A stretch of 64,000 bases of DNA from Sulfitobacter sp. D7. Its GTDB lineage: Bacteria > Pseudomonadota > Alphaproteobacteria > Rhodobacterales > Rhodobacteraceae. The notes below the pieces were generated by a model that was not told the DNA's origin, did no database searches, and saw only the letters and a program-made list of their open reading frames with translations. Made by a program: the position numbers and the translations under genes. Shown one piece after another: positions 37,427 to 46,973 of this stretch. Position 1 is the first letter of the stretch, and each line of letters starts with the position of its first letter. The stretch lies in assembly GCF_003611275.1 (NCBI RefSeq), contig NZ_CP020694.1:2232001-2296000 (forward strand), given 5' to 3'.

Positions 37427-39363
37427 GCGTCTTCCTCGGCTTCCAGCCGCACCAACGCGGCACCGGCTTCGACCTGATCACCGGGCTGTGCCAGCACCTC
37501 GGCCACCACGCCGTCGCGTGCGGCGAGCAACGAATGCTCCATCTTCATCGCCTCTAGCACCGCCAGACGGTCGCCTTTGGCAACGCTTTGGCCAACCTCG
37601 GCGTCGATGGCACGGACCAGACCGGGCATCGGGGCCTCAACGATGTTGCCATCGCCATGGGCTGCGGCGGCCCGCGCCAGCGGATCGATCACATCAAAGG
37701 CGATACCATAGGCGTCAAAAACCGTGACCACGTCGCCAGCAACCGAGACCGCCGGCGCGACATAGCCGTCGATCTTCCAGCGTCCGCCAATGCGCTCGGC
37801 GCGCAGCTCGTGATCGGCCACGGTCCAAAGCTGCATGTCCTCGGACAGCACACGCACCTTCAGCAAATGCTCTTCGCCATCATGGCCCAGCATCACCTGC
37901 CGCCGCAGGGGTCGCCAGAGGTTGAACCCGGCCTCTGCCTGCGGCTGATCCAACCCAAGCGCCGCCATCCCCGCCAGCGCGAAATGCCGCCCCGGCACCT
38001 CTGGCTGCGCGGTCAGCGCGTCGATATCCCGCGCAATCAGCCCGGTATCGACATCGCCTTTGGCAAAGCCCTCATGCCCCGCCAGTGCGCCGAGGAAAGC
38101 AAGGTTGGTGACCGTGCCGCCCACCTCGCAGCCCTTGAGCGCCGCGCGCAGGCGCGACAGCGCCACGTCGCGTGTAGGCCCATGCACGATGACCTTGGCG
38201 ATCATCGGATCGTAGAAGGGGCTGATCGTGTCGCCCGCCCGCACGCCGCTGTCCGCGCGGGTCTGGGGCGTGAAGGACAGATGCGTCAGCGTGCCGGTGG
38301 CGGGCAGAAACCCCTTCGGCACATCCTCGGCATAGAGCCGCGCCTCGAAGGCATGGCCGTCGATGTTGAGGTCTTCCTGCGCCTTCGGCAGCGCCTCTCC
38401 GGCCGCCACCCGCAGCTGCCATTCCACCAGATCGGCGCCGGTCACCAGTTCGGTAACGGGATGTTCCACCTGCAGGCGGGTGTTCATTTCCATAAAGAAG
38501 AACCCGTCGGTCGACAGGCCGTCTGACCCGTCGACGATGAATTCCACCGTCCCTGCCCCGGCATAGCCGATCGCTTCGGCTGCGCGCACCGCCGCTTGGC
38601 CCATGGCCGCGCGCATATCTTCTGTCATGCCCGGCGCGGGCGCCTCCTCGATCACCTTTTGGTGGCGACGCTGCAGCGAACAGTCCCGTTCGAACAGATG
38701 CACCGCATGGGTGCCGTCGCCAAAGACCTGCACCTCGATATGGCGCGGCTTGGTGACGAACTTCTCGACCAACACATCTGGGTTGCCAAAGGCGGTCTTG
38801 GCCTCCGAGCGTGCCGAGTCGAGCGCCGCCTGAAAGCCCTTGGGCTCCTCGACCAGTCGCATGCCTTTGCCACCGCCGCCCGCGACGGCCTTGATCAACA
38901 CCGGATAGCCGATCTTCTCGGCTTCCTCAGCCAAAAGCGCATCGTCCTGATCCGCCCCGTGGTAGCCCGGCACGACGGGCACGCCCGCCTCGACCATCAG
39001 CGCCTTGGCGGCGTCTTTGAGGCCCATGGCCCGGATCGCCTTGGCCGAGGGGCCGATGAAGGTGAGCCCCGCGGCCGCGACCGCCTCCACGAAATCGGGG
39101 TTCTCGCTCAGAAACCCGTAGCCCGGATGGATCGCCTGCGCGCCGGTATCCAGCGCGGCTTGAATGATCACATCGCCCTTCAGATAACTCTCAGCCGGGG
39201 CCGAGCCGCCAATATGCACGGCGGCATCCGCCATCGCCACGTGTTTCGCGCCCGCATCGGCGTCCGAGTACACCGCCACGCAGCGCACCCCCATGGCTTG
39301 TGCGGTTTCCATCACCCGGCAAGCAATCTCACCCCGGTTCGCAATCAGGATCGTGTCAAACAT
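37423..39363 (-). CDS. liuD: Methylcrotonyl-CoA carboxylase alpha (biotin-carrying) subunit
   Basis: The 646-aa subunit combines biotin carboxylase (about 1-450, ATP-grasp; AVAGGGGKGM, EFIVDG, EMNTRLQVEHPVTE) with a C-terminal biotinyl domain where K607 sits in EAMKMEHSL. With the beta subunit it carboxylates 3-methylcrotonyl-CoA. Propionyl-CoA carboxylase is the main alternative, but the leucine-pathway neighbours decide. The carrier lysine should be a target of the BirA encoded at 15545. Confidence 0.93.
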   Translation of the reverse strand: MFDTILIANRGEIACRVMETAQAMGVRCVAVYSDADAGAKHVAMADAAVHIGGSAPAESYLKGDVIIQAALDTGAQAIHPGYGFLSENPDFVEAVAAAGLTFIGPSAKAIRAMGLKDAAKALMVEAGVPVVPGYHGADQDDALLAEEAEKIGYPVLIKAVAGGGGKGMRLVEEPKGFQAALDSARSEAKTAFGNPDVLVEKFVTKPRHIEVQVFGDGTHAVHLFERDCSLQRRHQKVIEEAPAPGMTEDMRAAMGQAAVRAAEAIGYAGAGTVEFIVDGSDGLSTDGFFFMEMNTRLQVEHPVTELVTGADLVEWQLRVAAGEALPKAQEDLNIDGHAFEARLYAEDVPKGFLPATGTLTHLSFTPQTRADSGVRAGDTISPFYDPMIAKVIVHGPTRDVALSRLRAALKGCEVGGTVTNLAFLGALAGHEGFAKGDVDTGLIARDIDALTAQPEVPGRHFALAGMAALGLDQPQAEAGFNLWRPLRRQVMLGHDGEEHLLKVRVLSEDMQLWTVADHELRAERIGGRWKIDGYVAPAVSVAGDVVTVFDAYGIAFDVIDPLARAAAAHGDGNIVEAPMPGLVRAIDAEVGQSVAKGDRLAVLEAMKMEHSLLAARDGVVAEVLAQPGDQVEAGAALVRLEAEEDA

Positions 39364-39443
39364 GCCCTACCCTTTTCATCTCTTTCTGGCTCCGAATATG
39401 TTGTGGGATCGCGGAGGGGTGCCCCCCCCGCTTCGCGCCACAA

Positions 39444-41048
39444 TCACATCCGGAACAAACCAAATTTCGTCGGCTCAATCGGCGCATTTAGGCTGGCCGA
39501 AAGGCTCAGATAAAGCACTTCGCGGCTCTTGCGCGGATCGATGATCCCGTCGTCCCACAGCCTTGCAGAGGCATAGAGCGGATGGCTCTGCTTCTCGAAC
39601 ATATCAATCGTTGGCTGTTTGAAGGCGGTCTCTTCTTCCTCGGTCCAGGTGTCGCCCGCCCGCTCAATCGCGTCGCGTTTAACGGTGGCCAACACGCCCG
39701 CCGCCTGAGCGCCCCCCATGACCGAGATGCGGCTGTTGGGCCAAGACCACAGGAACCGCGGGCGGTACGCCCGGCCCGACATGCCGTAGTTGCCCGCCCC
39801 AAAAGAGCCGCCGACCAGCATAGTGATCTTTGGCACATTGGTGGTGGCCACCGCCGTCACCATCTTAGCGCCGTGGCGCGCGATGCCCTCGTTTTCGTAT
39901 TTGCGGCCGACCATGAAGCCGGTGATGTTCTGCAGGAACACCAGCGGGATGTTACGCTGGCTGCAAAGCTCCACGAAATGCGCGCCCTTCTGGGCGGCTT
40001 CGGAAAACAGCACGCCGTTGTTGGCGATGATGCCGATGGGGCAGCCTTTGACATGGGCAAAGCCGCAGACCAGCGTCTCGCCAAAGCGGGACTTGAACTC
40101 GTCAAAGCGGCTGCCGTCGACCAGCCGCATGATCACCTCGCGGATGTCATAGGGCGTGCGCAGGTCGGCTGGCACGACGCCCAGCATCTCGGCGGGGTCG
40201 TAGGCAGGCTCTTCGGGGCTGGCCCAGTCGACAGTGGTCGGCTTGGTCTTGTTAAGCTGGCCCACCGCGCGGCGGGCCAGCGCCAAAGCATGCGCGTCGT
40301 CTTCGGCCAGATAGTCTGCCACGCCCGACAACCGCGTGTGCACGTCGCCACCACCGAGGTCTTCGGCGCTGACCACCTCGCCCGTCGCCGCCTTCACCAG
40401 CGGCGGACCAGCGAGGAAGATCGTGCCCTGTTCCTTGACGATGATGGTCACATCCGACATCGCGGGCACGTAGGCGCCGCCAGCGGTGCAAGAGCCCATC
40501 ACCACGGCGATCTGGGCGATCCCCTTGGCGCTCATCCGCGCCTGATTGTAGAAAATCGCGCCGAAATGGTCGCGGTCGGGAAAGACTTCATCCTGGTTCG
40601 GCAGGTTGGCGCCGCCAGAGTCCACCAGATAGATGCAGGGCAGATGGTTTGCCTCGGCAATCTCCTGCGCGCGGAGGTGTTTTTTCACCGTCATCGGGTA
40701 ATAGGTGCCGCCCTTCACGGTGGCATCGTTGCAGACCACCATGACCTCATGGCCCTGCACCCGACCGATGCCCGCGATCACACCGGCGGCAGGGGCCGCG
40801 CCATCGTAAAGCCCATGCGCTGCCGTGGCACCGATTTCCAGAAACGGGCTGCCGGGGTCGAGCAGGTTCGCCACCCGCTCTCTGGGGAGCATCTTGCCCC
40901 GGCTCTCGTGCCGTGCACGGGATTTCTCGCCACCGCCGAGGGCTGCAGCCTCCGCCGCGTCGCGCACTTCGCTCAGCGCCTTCAGATGCGCCATCTCATT
41001 GGCCTTATAGGCATCCGAGGATGGCAGGGCTTGGGATGTCAGTTTCAT
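39444..41048 (-). CDS. liuB: Methylcrotonyl-CoA carboxylase beta (carboxyltransferase) subunit
   Basis: The 534-aa carboxyltransferase has two crotonase-like lobes, with glycine-rich oxyanion sites ([16 protein letters not shown] and [31 protein letters not shown]). The last block is characteristic of methylcrotonyl-CoA over propionyl-CoA carboxylases. Its start overlaps the acyl-CoA synthetase stop (ATGA); liuD follows after 80 bases. Confidence 0.94.
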   Translation of the reverse strand: MKLTSQALPSSDAYKANEMAHLKALSEVRDAAEAAALGGGEKSRARHESRGKMLPRERVANLLDPGSPFLEIGATAAHGLYDGAAPAAGVIAGIGRVQGHEVMVVCNDATVKGGTYYPMTVKKHLRAQEIAEANHLPCIYLVDSGGANLPNQDEVFPDRDHFGAIFYNQARMSAKGIAQIAVVMGSCTAGGAYVPAMSDVTIIVKEQGTIFLAGPPLVKAATGEVVSAEDLGGGDVHTRLSGVADYLAEDDAHALALARRAVGQLNKTKPTTVDWASPEEPAYDPAEMLGVVPADLRTPYDIREVIMRLVDGSRFDEFKSRFGETLVCGFAHVKGCPIGIIANNGVLFSEAAQKGAHFVELCSQRNIPLVFLQNITGFMVGRKYENEGIARHGAKMVTAVATTNVPKITMLVGGSFGAGNYGMSGRAYRPRFLWSWPNSRISVMGGAQAAGVLATVKRDAIERAGDTWTEEEETAFKQPTIDMFEKQSHPLYASARLWDDGIIDPRKSREVLYLSLSASLNAPIEPTKFGLFRM

Positions 41049-42547
41049 GTTACGTCCTCATTCTCTCGCGCCGCCAGACGCTTTAGTTCTTTGCGGATTA
41101 CCTTGCCGGTGACGGTCATCGGCAGGTCCTCCACGAATGCGATCTCGCGCGGGTAGGAATAGCTTGCGAGCCGGTCCTTGACCCAATCTTGCAACTCTTT
41201 CGCGTCCACCTCAGCGCCGGGTTTCAGCACCACATAGGCCTTAACGATCTCGGTCCTGAGCGCATCGGGCTTGCCGACCACGCCGCAGGTCGCGACAGCG
41301 CTATGGGTGAGCAAGCAATCCTCAATCTCCGCCGGGCCGATGCGGTAACCGGCGGAGGTGATCACGTCATCCTCGCGGCCCACAAAGCGCAGGTATTCGC
41401 CCTCCCAGATGCCCCGGTCGCCGGTCAGCAGCCAGTCGCCGTGGAATTTGGCCGCCGTCTCCTCGGGCCGGTTCCAGTAGCGCAGCATCATCGAGGGGGC
41501 GCCGCGGCGCACGGCCACATCGCCCTCGGCATCTGTGGGGTGGCCGCCCTCATCCAGCACGGCGATCTCGAACCCCGGCACCGGCTTGCCGATGCAACCG
41601 GGCTGGGCCGGAAAGTCACCCCCGCAGCTTGAGGCCACCATGTTGCATTCGGTCTGGCCGTAGAACTCATTGATCTCCAGCCCGAAGGCTTTGCGGCCCC
41701 ATGCCAGCATCTCGGCGCCCAGAGGCTCGCCGCCACTGGCGACCGAACGCAGGCCGGGCAAGGATACATCCGCGGCTTTCAACATGCGAAGCGCCGTGGG
41801 CGGGAAAAAGACGTTGCGCACCTCACCGCGTGAAATCACATCGGCGCAGCCTTCGACGGTGAACTTGGGCATCCGTGCGGCCACCACCGGCACGCCAAGT
41901 GCCAGCGCCGGCATCGCCACATCGAATAGCCCGCCGATCCATGCCCAATCCGCGGGCGTCCAAAGGCAATCGCCGTCTTTCCCCAGATGATCATGACTGA
42001 CCGAAACGCCCGGCAAATGGCCCGAGAGCACCCGATGCCCGTGCAGCGCGCCCTTGGGCGTGCCGGTGGTGCCGGAGGTGTAGATCAGCACGGCGGGGTC
42101 TTCGGGGCCGACATTGGCATAGTCGACCGGGTCGCCTGTCGTGCCCACATCAGCCGCCAACCACGGGGTGGCCAGATCGCCCAGCAGGTCGGCCCCCTCG
42201 GCATCGGTCAGCACAATCGCACAGCCCGCATCGCCGATCCGGCTGGCCAGCGCGTCACGTTTGAAAAGCTTGAACAGCGGCACAGAGATCGCGCCGATCT
42301 TCCAGATCGCCAGATGCGCCGCCGCGCACCATGGCGATTGACTAAGCAAGACACCCACGCGGTCACCGGGGGCCACTTCGGCCTTCAGCGCCCGGGCCAG
42401 CCCATCGACCATCTCATGCAGCGCGCCATAGCTCACGTCGCGGCGGGCCGCGCCGGTCAGATCAATGATCGCCAAGGCGTCATCGGGCTGCGCCAAACAT
42501 TGCGCCGCCATATTGCCCTGCCAGATCGGCCAATCGTCCTGTGTCAT
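41045..42547 (-). CDS. AMP-binding acyl-CoA synthetase
   Basis: A 500-aa adenylate-forming enzyme with [16 protein letters not shown] (ATP loop), the FYGQTEC-like motif and the C-terminal [10 protein letters not shown] and GKVIRKEL with the catalytic lysine. It activates a carboxylic acid as its CoA thioester. In this set isovalerate, acetoacetate or a medium-chain acid are the likely substrates; sequence alone does not settle it. The start at 42547 is five bases beyond the previous stop region (TGATATG). Confidence 0.88.
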   Translation of the reverse strand: MTQDDWPIWQGNMAAQCLAQPDDALAIIDLTGAARRDVSYGALHEMVDGLARALKAEVAPGDRVGVLLSQSPWCAAAHLAIWKIGAISVPLFKLFKRDALASRIGDAGCAIVLTDAEGADLLGDLATPWLAADVGTTGDPVDYANVGPEDPAVLIYTSGTTGTPKGALHGHRVLSGHLPGVSVSHDHLGKDGDCLWTPADWAWIGGLFDVAMPALALGVPVVAARMPKFTVEGCADVISRGEVRNVFFPPTALRMLKAADVSLPGLRSVASGGEPLGAEMLAWGRKAFGLEINEFYGQTECNMVASSCGGDFPAQPGCIGKPVPGFEIAVLDEGGHPTDAEGDVAVRRGAPSMMLRYWNRPEETAAKFHGDWLLTGDRGIWEGEYLRFVGREDDVITSAGYRIGPAEIEDCLLTHSAVATCGVVGKPDALRTEIVKAYVVLKPGAEVDAKELQDWVKDRLASYSYPREIAFVEDLPMTVTGKVIRKELKRLAARENEDVT

Positions 42548-42548
42548 A

Positions 42549-43265
42549 TCAGCTTCGATACTCCGGGTTTTCGAAATCAAACCGCGCGCCTGCGTCCCAA
42601 GCGTTGCGGTCATTGCCTTTTTGGGGAAAGCCGCCTGCTGCTTTCAGCATGCGCGCCAAATGCATTGTGTTCCAAGTCATGATCGTGGTGTTGCGCTGCG
42701 TGAATTCGTTGTCGAACCCTGCGCGCTTGCCATCCACATCATCGCCATAAGACGGCCCCGGCCCCGCTTCGCCAATCCAGCCGCAATCGGCCTGTGGCGG
42801 AATGCTATAGCCAAGGTGGTTCATCGCAAATCCGGTGGTCATGGCGACATGTTTGATGCCGTCTTCGTTGCCCGTAACCACCGTGCCGCCGACCTTACCG
42901 TAAAAGACCGATTGGCCCTTGTCGTTCAACTTGCCGCTCATGGCGTAGAGCCGTTCGATCAGCACCCGGCAGGTGCTGCTTTCCTCACCCAGCCAAAGCG
43001 GCGTGCCGATGATCAGGATGTCGGCGGCCAGCACTTTCTCCCAGAGCGCGGGCCAATCGTCCCGGTCCCAGCCGTGCTCGGTCATGTCCGGATAGACGCC
43101 CGGCGGCACTTGGTGGTCGAGCAGATAGAGGTGTTCGACGCTCACCCCCTGCGCCTCCATGATGCCCGCGCTGGCGTTCATCAGAAGTTGGGTATGGCTG
43201 TCGCCCGGTGTCTTTTTGAGCGAGCAGTTCACATAGAGCGCTTTGAGGTCGGAAAAGTCAGTCAT
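42549..43265 (-). CDS. Flavodoxin-like NAD(P)H-dependent FMN reductase family protein
   Basis: A 238-aa protein with a flavodoxin-like fold: ALYVNCSLKK at the N-terminus (phosphate loop region), IIGTPLWLGEESSTCRVLIERLY, and GGTVVTGNEDGIKH, patterns of the NADPH-dependent FMN reductase/NAD(P)H oxidoreductase superfamily. The start at 43265 has AAAGGA upstream, and it overlaps the DUF1622 gene by eight bases. Its role among leucine genes is unknown. Confidence 0.8.
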   Translation of the reverse strand: MTDFSDLKALYVNCSLKKTPGDSHTQLLMNASAGIMEAQGVSVEHLYLLDHQVPPGVYPDMTEHGWDRDDWPALWEKVLAADILIIGTPLWLGEESSTCRVLIERLYAMSGKLNDKGQSVFYGKVGGTVVTGNEDGIKHVAMTTGFAMNHLGYSIPPQADCGWIGEAGPGPSYGDDVDGKRAGFDNEFTQRNTTIMTWNTMHLARMLKAAGGFPQKGNDRNAWDAGARFDFENPEYRS

Positions 43266-43659
43266 CGCCAAGTTCCTTTTTCAGTTGCTCCAACTCCCGG
43301 TCGAGGAAGAAAGAGGTGATGGAGCGGATGATGACCAGCATCAGCAGGAAGAGCAGGTCCGCAAACCGCAGGCTGATCGCGGTGTGGATCACGTCCGACA
43401 CGATAAAAAGCTCCAACCCCGCGAGGATGTAGCGCCCCAGTTCGATGCGCTCGCGGTTGGTGCGGCGCACCCGCTCCGCGCCCTTTTTGGCGATCTCGGC
43501 AATCGTCACCCCGGTCAGGAAACGCGCCGCGCCGATCAGCAGCAGAATGATGGCCGCGATGTCGATGACCGCCGCGAGGATCTCGAACCCCTCAATCAGC
43601 CACGGCAGAAAATCGTGCATCACACCGCCTTCTGTCTCCAGTTTTATCAGGTTCTCCAT
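43258..43659 (-). CDS. DUF1622 family membrane protein
   Basis: A 133-aa protein with three membrane helices (about 26-46, 75-97 and 100-118) and a basic loop (RRTNRERIELGRYI) between the first and second that marks this family. Function unknown. GGAGG precedes the ATG at 43659; an internal ATG at 43620 is the alternative. It is on the leucine-set strand, eight bases overlapping the reductase gene. Confidence 0.8.
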   Translation of the reverse strand: MENLIKLETEGGVMHDFLPWLIEGFEILAAVIDIAAIILLLIGAARFLTGVTIAEIAKKGAERVRRTNRERIELGRYILAGLELFIVSDVIHTAISLRFADLLFLLMLVIIRSITSFFLDRELEQLKKELGDD

Positions 43660-43701
43660 CCTGATCCCTCCGTCCTGTCAGGCCGACACTTCGTGACGCG
43701 G

Positions 43702-44187
43702 TTAATAGGCCGCCCCCAGACGCAGAGCCTGTTCGGCCGTCATCTGCATCAGGCAGGCCAAGGTTGCAGGCCCGCCGCCCGTGCCACCGCCCCATTGGCT
43801 GCGTTCATAATCGCAGGCGGCATCGCGAAAGGTAATCCACGCGCGCTGCATGTCACGCAGGGCCTCGGCCTGAGAGGGCAATTCCGGCTGGTAGAGCGCG
43901 GCATCCTCATCGGCAGATTTGGACTGCACCATCCGCGCGCGGTAGTTCTCGTTCAGCAAGCCGTCCCAGAAGGTCAGCTCCGCGTCCAGACAGCCGCCCA
44001 TGCCATAGGTCGAATAACCGCCCGGCGCTTCCATGCAGAGGTTTGATGACAGCCCGATACAGGCGCGCTGGTCGGTGAACTCTTGCGCCCCGGCCAGACA
44101 TTCTGCGGTGGCGGCGTCGGAATAGGTGATCTCTTGCGCGGCCACTGGCCCCGCAAGAAGCGCACAGGCCAGCAGCGCGGCGCGCAT
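43702..44187 (-). CDS. LprI/DUF1311-like exported protein
   Basis: A 161-aa protein with a signal peptide (LLACALLAGPVAA, cleavage near residue 18) and a C-terminal DUF1311 core: ALRDMQRAWITFRDAACDYERSQWGGGTGG ending in CLMQMTAEQALRL, the cysteine-containing pattern of lysozyme-inhibitor LprI-like proteins. Probably periplasmic. The ATG overlaps the liuA stop by one base (TGATG), so it is translated with isovaleryl-CoA dehydrogenase although no link to leucine is evident. Confidence 0.8.
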   Translation of the reverse strand: MRAALLACALLAGPVAAQEITYSDAATAECLAGAQEFTDQRACIGLSSNLCMEAPGGYSTYGMGGCLDAELTFWDGLLNENYRARMVQSKSADEDAALYQPELPSQAEALRDMQRAWITFRDAACDYERSQWGGGTGGGPATLACLMQMTAEQALRLGAAY

Positions 44188-45347
44188 CACATGGCCCCCA
44201 TCATCTCACGGCCCACCAACATGCGGCGGATTTCCGAGGTGCCCGCGCCGATCTCCATCAGCTTGGCATCGCGGAAGATACGGCCCACGGGGTTGTCGCT
44301 GAGATAGCCCGCGCCGCCCATCGCCTGCACCGCCTGATGCGCCTGCACCATCGCTTGTTCCGAGGCATAGAGGCAGCAAGCCGCCGCGTCCTGACGGGTC
44401 ACGTCGCCCCGGTCACAGGCCTGCGCGACACTATAGACATAGGCACGGGCCGAGTTCATCGCGGTGTACATATCCGCCATCTTGCCCTGCATCAGTTGGA
44501 AATCCCCGATGCGCTGACCGAATTGCTTGCGCTCGGCCATATAGGGCATGATCTCATCCAGACAGGCGGCCATGATGCCAAGGCCGATGCCTGCCAGCAC
44601 GACGCGCTCGTAATCAAGGCCCGACATCAGCACGCGCACACCCTTGCCCTCTTCGCCGAGGATGTTCTCGAAGGGCACTTCGCAATCCTCGAAGATCAAC
44701 TCCGCGGTGTTTGAGCCGCGCATGCCGAGCTTGTCGAAATGGTTCGAGGTCGAAAAGCCCTTCATCGACTTCTCGATCAGGAAGGCGGTGATGCCTTTAG
44801 AGCCGGCTTCGGGGTCAGTCTTGGCATAGACAACCAGCGTCTCCGCATCGGGACCGTTGGTGATCCAGTACTTGTTACCATTCAGCCGGAAGTGGTCGTT
44901 CCGCTTTTCGGCATTCAGCTTCATGCTCACCACGTCACTGCCCGCGCCCACTTCGGACATGGCCAACGCACCGACATGCTCGCCCGAGCAGAGTTTCGGC
45001 AAGAACTGCGCCTTTTGCTCTGGCGTGCCGTTCAGCTTGATCTGGTTCACGCAGAGATTCGAATGCGCCCCATAGGAAAGCGAGACCGAGGCCGAGGCGC
45101 GGGCGATCTCTTCGACCGCGACGGTGTGGGCGACGTAGCCAAGACCAGAGCCGCCGAACTCTTCTTCGACGGTCATGCCCAAGAGGCCCAGTTCGCCCAT
45201 CTCGGTCCAAAGTTCGGGCGGGAATTCGTTCTTCGTGTCGATCTCGGCCGCCATCGGCTTCACGCGCTCTTGCGCCCAGCGGTGCACCATCTCACGCATG
45301 GCCGCGACGTCTTCTCCCAGATCAAACTGCATACTTGCGTTGAACAC
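44187..45347 (-). CDS. liuA: Isovaleryl-CoA dehydrogenase
   Basis: FAD enzyme that oxidises isovaleryl-CoA to 3-methylcrotonyl-CoA, passing electrons to ETF (386 aa). The segment [12 protein letters not shown] holds the catalytic glutamate at the place peculiar to isovaleryl-CoA dehydrogenases, and the other acyl-CoA dehydrogenase site reads [11 protein letters not shown] without the glutamate, which fits. A GTG start at 45347 is preferred, with GGGGGGAG five bases upstream and the MFNASMQF N-terminus; ATG 45332 is the alternative. First gene of the leucine set. Confidence 0.94.
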   Translation of the reverse strand: MFNASMQFDLGEDVAAMREMVHRWAQERVKPMAAEIDTKNEFPPELWTEMGELGLLGMTVEEEFGGSGLGYVAHTVAVEEIARASASVSLSYGAHSNLCVNQIKLNGTPEQKAQFLPKLCSGEHVGALAMSEVGAGSDVVSMKLNAEKRNDHFRLNGNKYWITNGPDAETLVVYAKTDPEAGSKGITAFLIEKSMKGFSTSNHFDKLGMRGSNTAELIFEDCEVPFENILGEEGKGVRVLMSGLDYERVVLAGIGLGIMAACLDEIMPYMAERKQFGQRIGDFQLMQGKMADMYTAMNSARAYVYSVAQACDRGDVTRQDAAACCLYASEQAMVQAHQAVQAMGGAGYLSDNPVGRIFRDAKLMEIGAGTSEIRRMLVGREMMGAM

Positions 45348-45367
45348 GGCTTCTCCCCCCGATTTAT

Positions 45368-45411
45368 TGAACACTTGTTCATTACCTACCGCCCCGCCCG
45401 CTTTGCGTCAA
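45368..45411 (-). promoter_or_regulatory. Candidate promoter and operator of the leucine set
   Basis: On the minus strand TTGACG (45406-45411) and TAGGTA (45383-45388) are 17 bases apart. Just downstream of the -10, TGAACA and TGTTCA form a perfect 6-2-6 palindrome (45368-45381), a good repressor position some 20 bases before the liuA start. TetR-type or MerR-type (LiuR) control is known for such pathways, but no regulator gene is in the window. Confidence 0.55.
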
Positions 45412-45491
45412 GCGGCGCGATGTGGAACCGCGCTGCGCCGCGGCGGGTTGGCCCTGCGACCAAGCGAACACTACAACAAAGCGAGATGCAA

Positions 45492-45968
45492 ATGAGCGAT
45501 GATCTGAAAAAAGAGTTCTGGGACCGTCTGGACGACACCCGCGCCGGGATGCTGGCAACCAAGACCGCCCGTGCGATCCCGATGACCCACTACATCGACG
45601 AAGACGACCGTTCCGCCGTGCTCTGGTTTATCACCGCCAAAGGCACCGATTTGGCGAAGTCTGCCGAGGGCCGTGCCGCTGCGGAATATCTGATCGCCAG
45701 CAAGGACGAATCTCTTTGGGCACGGATCGACGGTCATGTCTCTGCCGTGACCAACCCGACTGAGTTGGACAAGATCTGGAACGCCATTGCGGGCGCGTGG
45801 TTCGAGGACGGCAAACAAGACCCCGATGTGCAACTGATCCGCTTCGACCTGACCGAAGCCGAGGTCTGGGCCACCGATGGCGGGTTCAAATTTCTCTATG
45901 AGATCGGCAAAGCCCAACTGACCGGCGAGAAACCCGATATGGGCAAACACGGCATGATCCGCTTCTAA
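45492..45968 (+). CDS. Pyridoxamine 5'-phosphate oxidase (PPOX) family protein
   Basis: A 158-aa split-barrel flavin-binding protein, similar to general stress protein 26: KEFWDRLDDTRAGMLATK, then SAVLWFITAKGTDLAKSA and the C-terminal FDLTEAEVWATDGG. Members bind FMN or a related cofactor; the substrate is unknown. The start at 45492 is chosen (MSDDLKKEF); an ATG six bases earlier is possible. It is divergent from liuA and shares the region with the palindrome. Confidence 0.85.
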   Translation: MSDDLKKEFWDRLDDTRAGMLATKTARAIPMTHYIDEDDRSAVLWFITAKGTDLAKSAEGRAAAEYLIASKDESLWARIDGHVSAVTNPTELDKIWNAIAGAWFEDGKQDPDVQLIRFDLTEAEVWATDGGFKFLYEIGKAQLTGEKPDMGKHGMIRF

Positions 45969-45995
45969 ACCTAGCCACCCGAGTCCACGGTGAGG

Positions 45996-46152
45996 CAGGA
46001 ATTCGCTCCCATTGACGTGGCGAATTCCTGTTCCAGTAAGGCCACCTCGGCGGGGGTCGTCCTGTACCGGTGCAACCGCCCGTGCCGTTTCACCGCCGAC
46101 GCCTTCATCGCGCCTTCAGGGATCGGTTCGCGCTGCGACTGCCGGTGAAACG
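45996..46152. other. Two inverted repeats in the convergent PPOX/gph gap
   Basis: CAGGAATTCGC (45996-46006) pairs with GCGAATTCCTG (46020-46030), an 11-base perfect stem with a 13-base loop. Further on, CGTTTCACCG (46086-46095) pairs with CGGTGAAACG (46143-46152) across 47 bases, ending eight bases from the gph stop. The first is a plausible terminator for the PPOX gene in spite of no T-run; the second might be the end of gph transcripts. Nothing else is seen in this 190-base gap. Confidence 0.5.
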
Positions 46153-46160
46153 TTCTTCTG

Positions 46161-46835
46161 TCAGGCGGCCTTGCCGATCAACCGCTCGATGACCTCCGGC
46201 AGGTCGGCAAAATCGTCCAACAGGGCTTCGGGCTCCAGCGCTGCCATGTCCTCTCCCGAGGGGCCAAAAGTTACCAGCACACAGGGCACCCCGGCGGCTT
46301 TGGCGGTTTTGCGGTCGGTGTCGCTGTCCCCGATCAACACGCATTGCGCCGGATCGCCGCCAGCACGCCGGGCGGTTTCGAACAGATGCTCGGGGTCGGG
46401 TTTACGCACGTCCAGACTATCAGCCCCCAGCATCGCGCCGAATGCATCCCGCACGCCAAGACGGGTCAGCAGCAACTCTGCCAAAGCCTCGGGCTTGTTG
46501 GTGCAGATCGCCACGCGGTAACCTGCGGCCTTGAGCGCGGCCACCGCGTCCATCGCGCCGGGATAGATGATGGTATGGGTGTCGATGTCGCGGCCATAGG
46601 CCTCGAGCAGCATCGGATAATAACGGTCGATCGTTGCCGCGTCATCGGCCCGGCCCAGCTTTTGCATCCCCAACGTCAGCATCGCCCGCCCGCCGCGCAG
46701 CGCGGTGCCCGCATCCTCGGCATGGACCAGCACATCCCCCTCGCCCATATCACGGAAACAGGCGTTGGCGGCCGCGATCAAATCGCCCGAAGTATCGGCC
46801 AAAGTGCCGTCGAGATCGAAAACCACTGTCTTCAC
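46161..46835 (-). CDS. gph: Phosphoglycolate phosphatase (HAD family)
   Basis: A 224-aa HAD hydrolase with FDLDGTLADT (residues 6-15, nucleophile D7 and acid/base D9), a helical cap, and the CTNKPEAL and GDSDTDRKTA motifs. It dephosphorylates 2-phosphoglycolate from DNA repair or oxygenation. The GTG start at 46835 has AAGGAG six bases upstream. It is divergent from glmU with a 138-base promoter region. Confidence 0.85.
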   Translation of the reverse strand: MKTVVFDLDGTLADTSGDLIAAANACFRDMGEGDVLVHAEDAGTALRGGRAMLTLGMQKLGRADDAATIDRYYPMLLEAYGRDIDTHTIIYPGAMDAVAALKAAGYRVAICTNKPEALAELLLTRLGVRDAFGAMLGADSLDVRKPDPEHLFETARRAGGDPAQCVLIGDSDTDRKTAKAAGVPCVLVTFGPSGEDMAALEPEALLDDFADLPEVIERLIGKAA

Positions 46836-46973
46836 TGGGTACTCCTTGGGCGGAACCCCGCCTTGCAAAATGGCATCGTGTTGCAGACCGCAATCTAGTT
46901 TGATGGGCCACAACCTTGCGCCTTTGTGCGAAGCGCGTAAAGAGAATGCAAGCTGAAGGACAAAGAGATTTAC

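Noticed and set aside
44739-45491. Upstream extension of the PPOX gene into liuA
   Set aside because: The first 251 codons are antisense to isovaleryl-CoA dehydrogenase; the family N-terminus begins at 45492.
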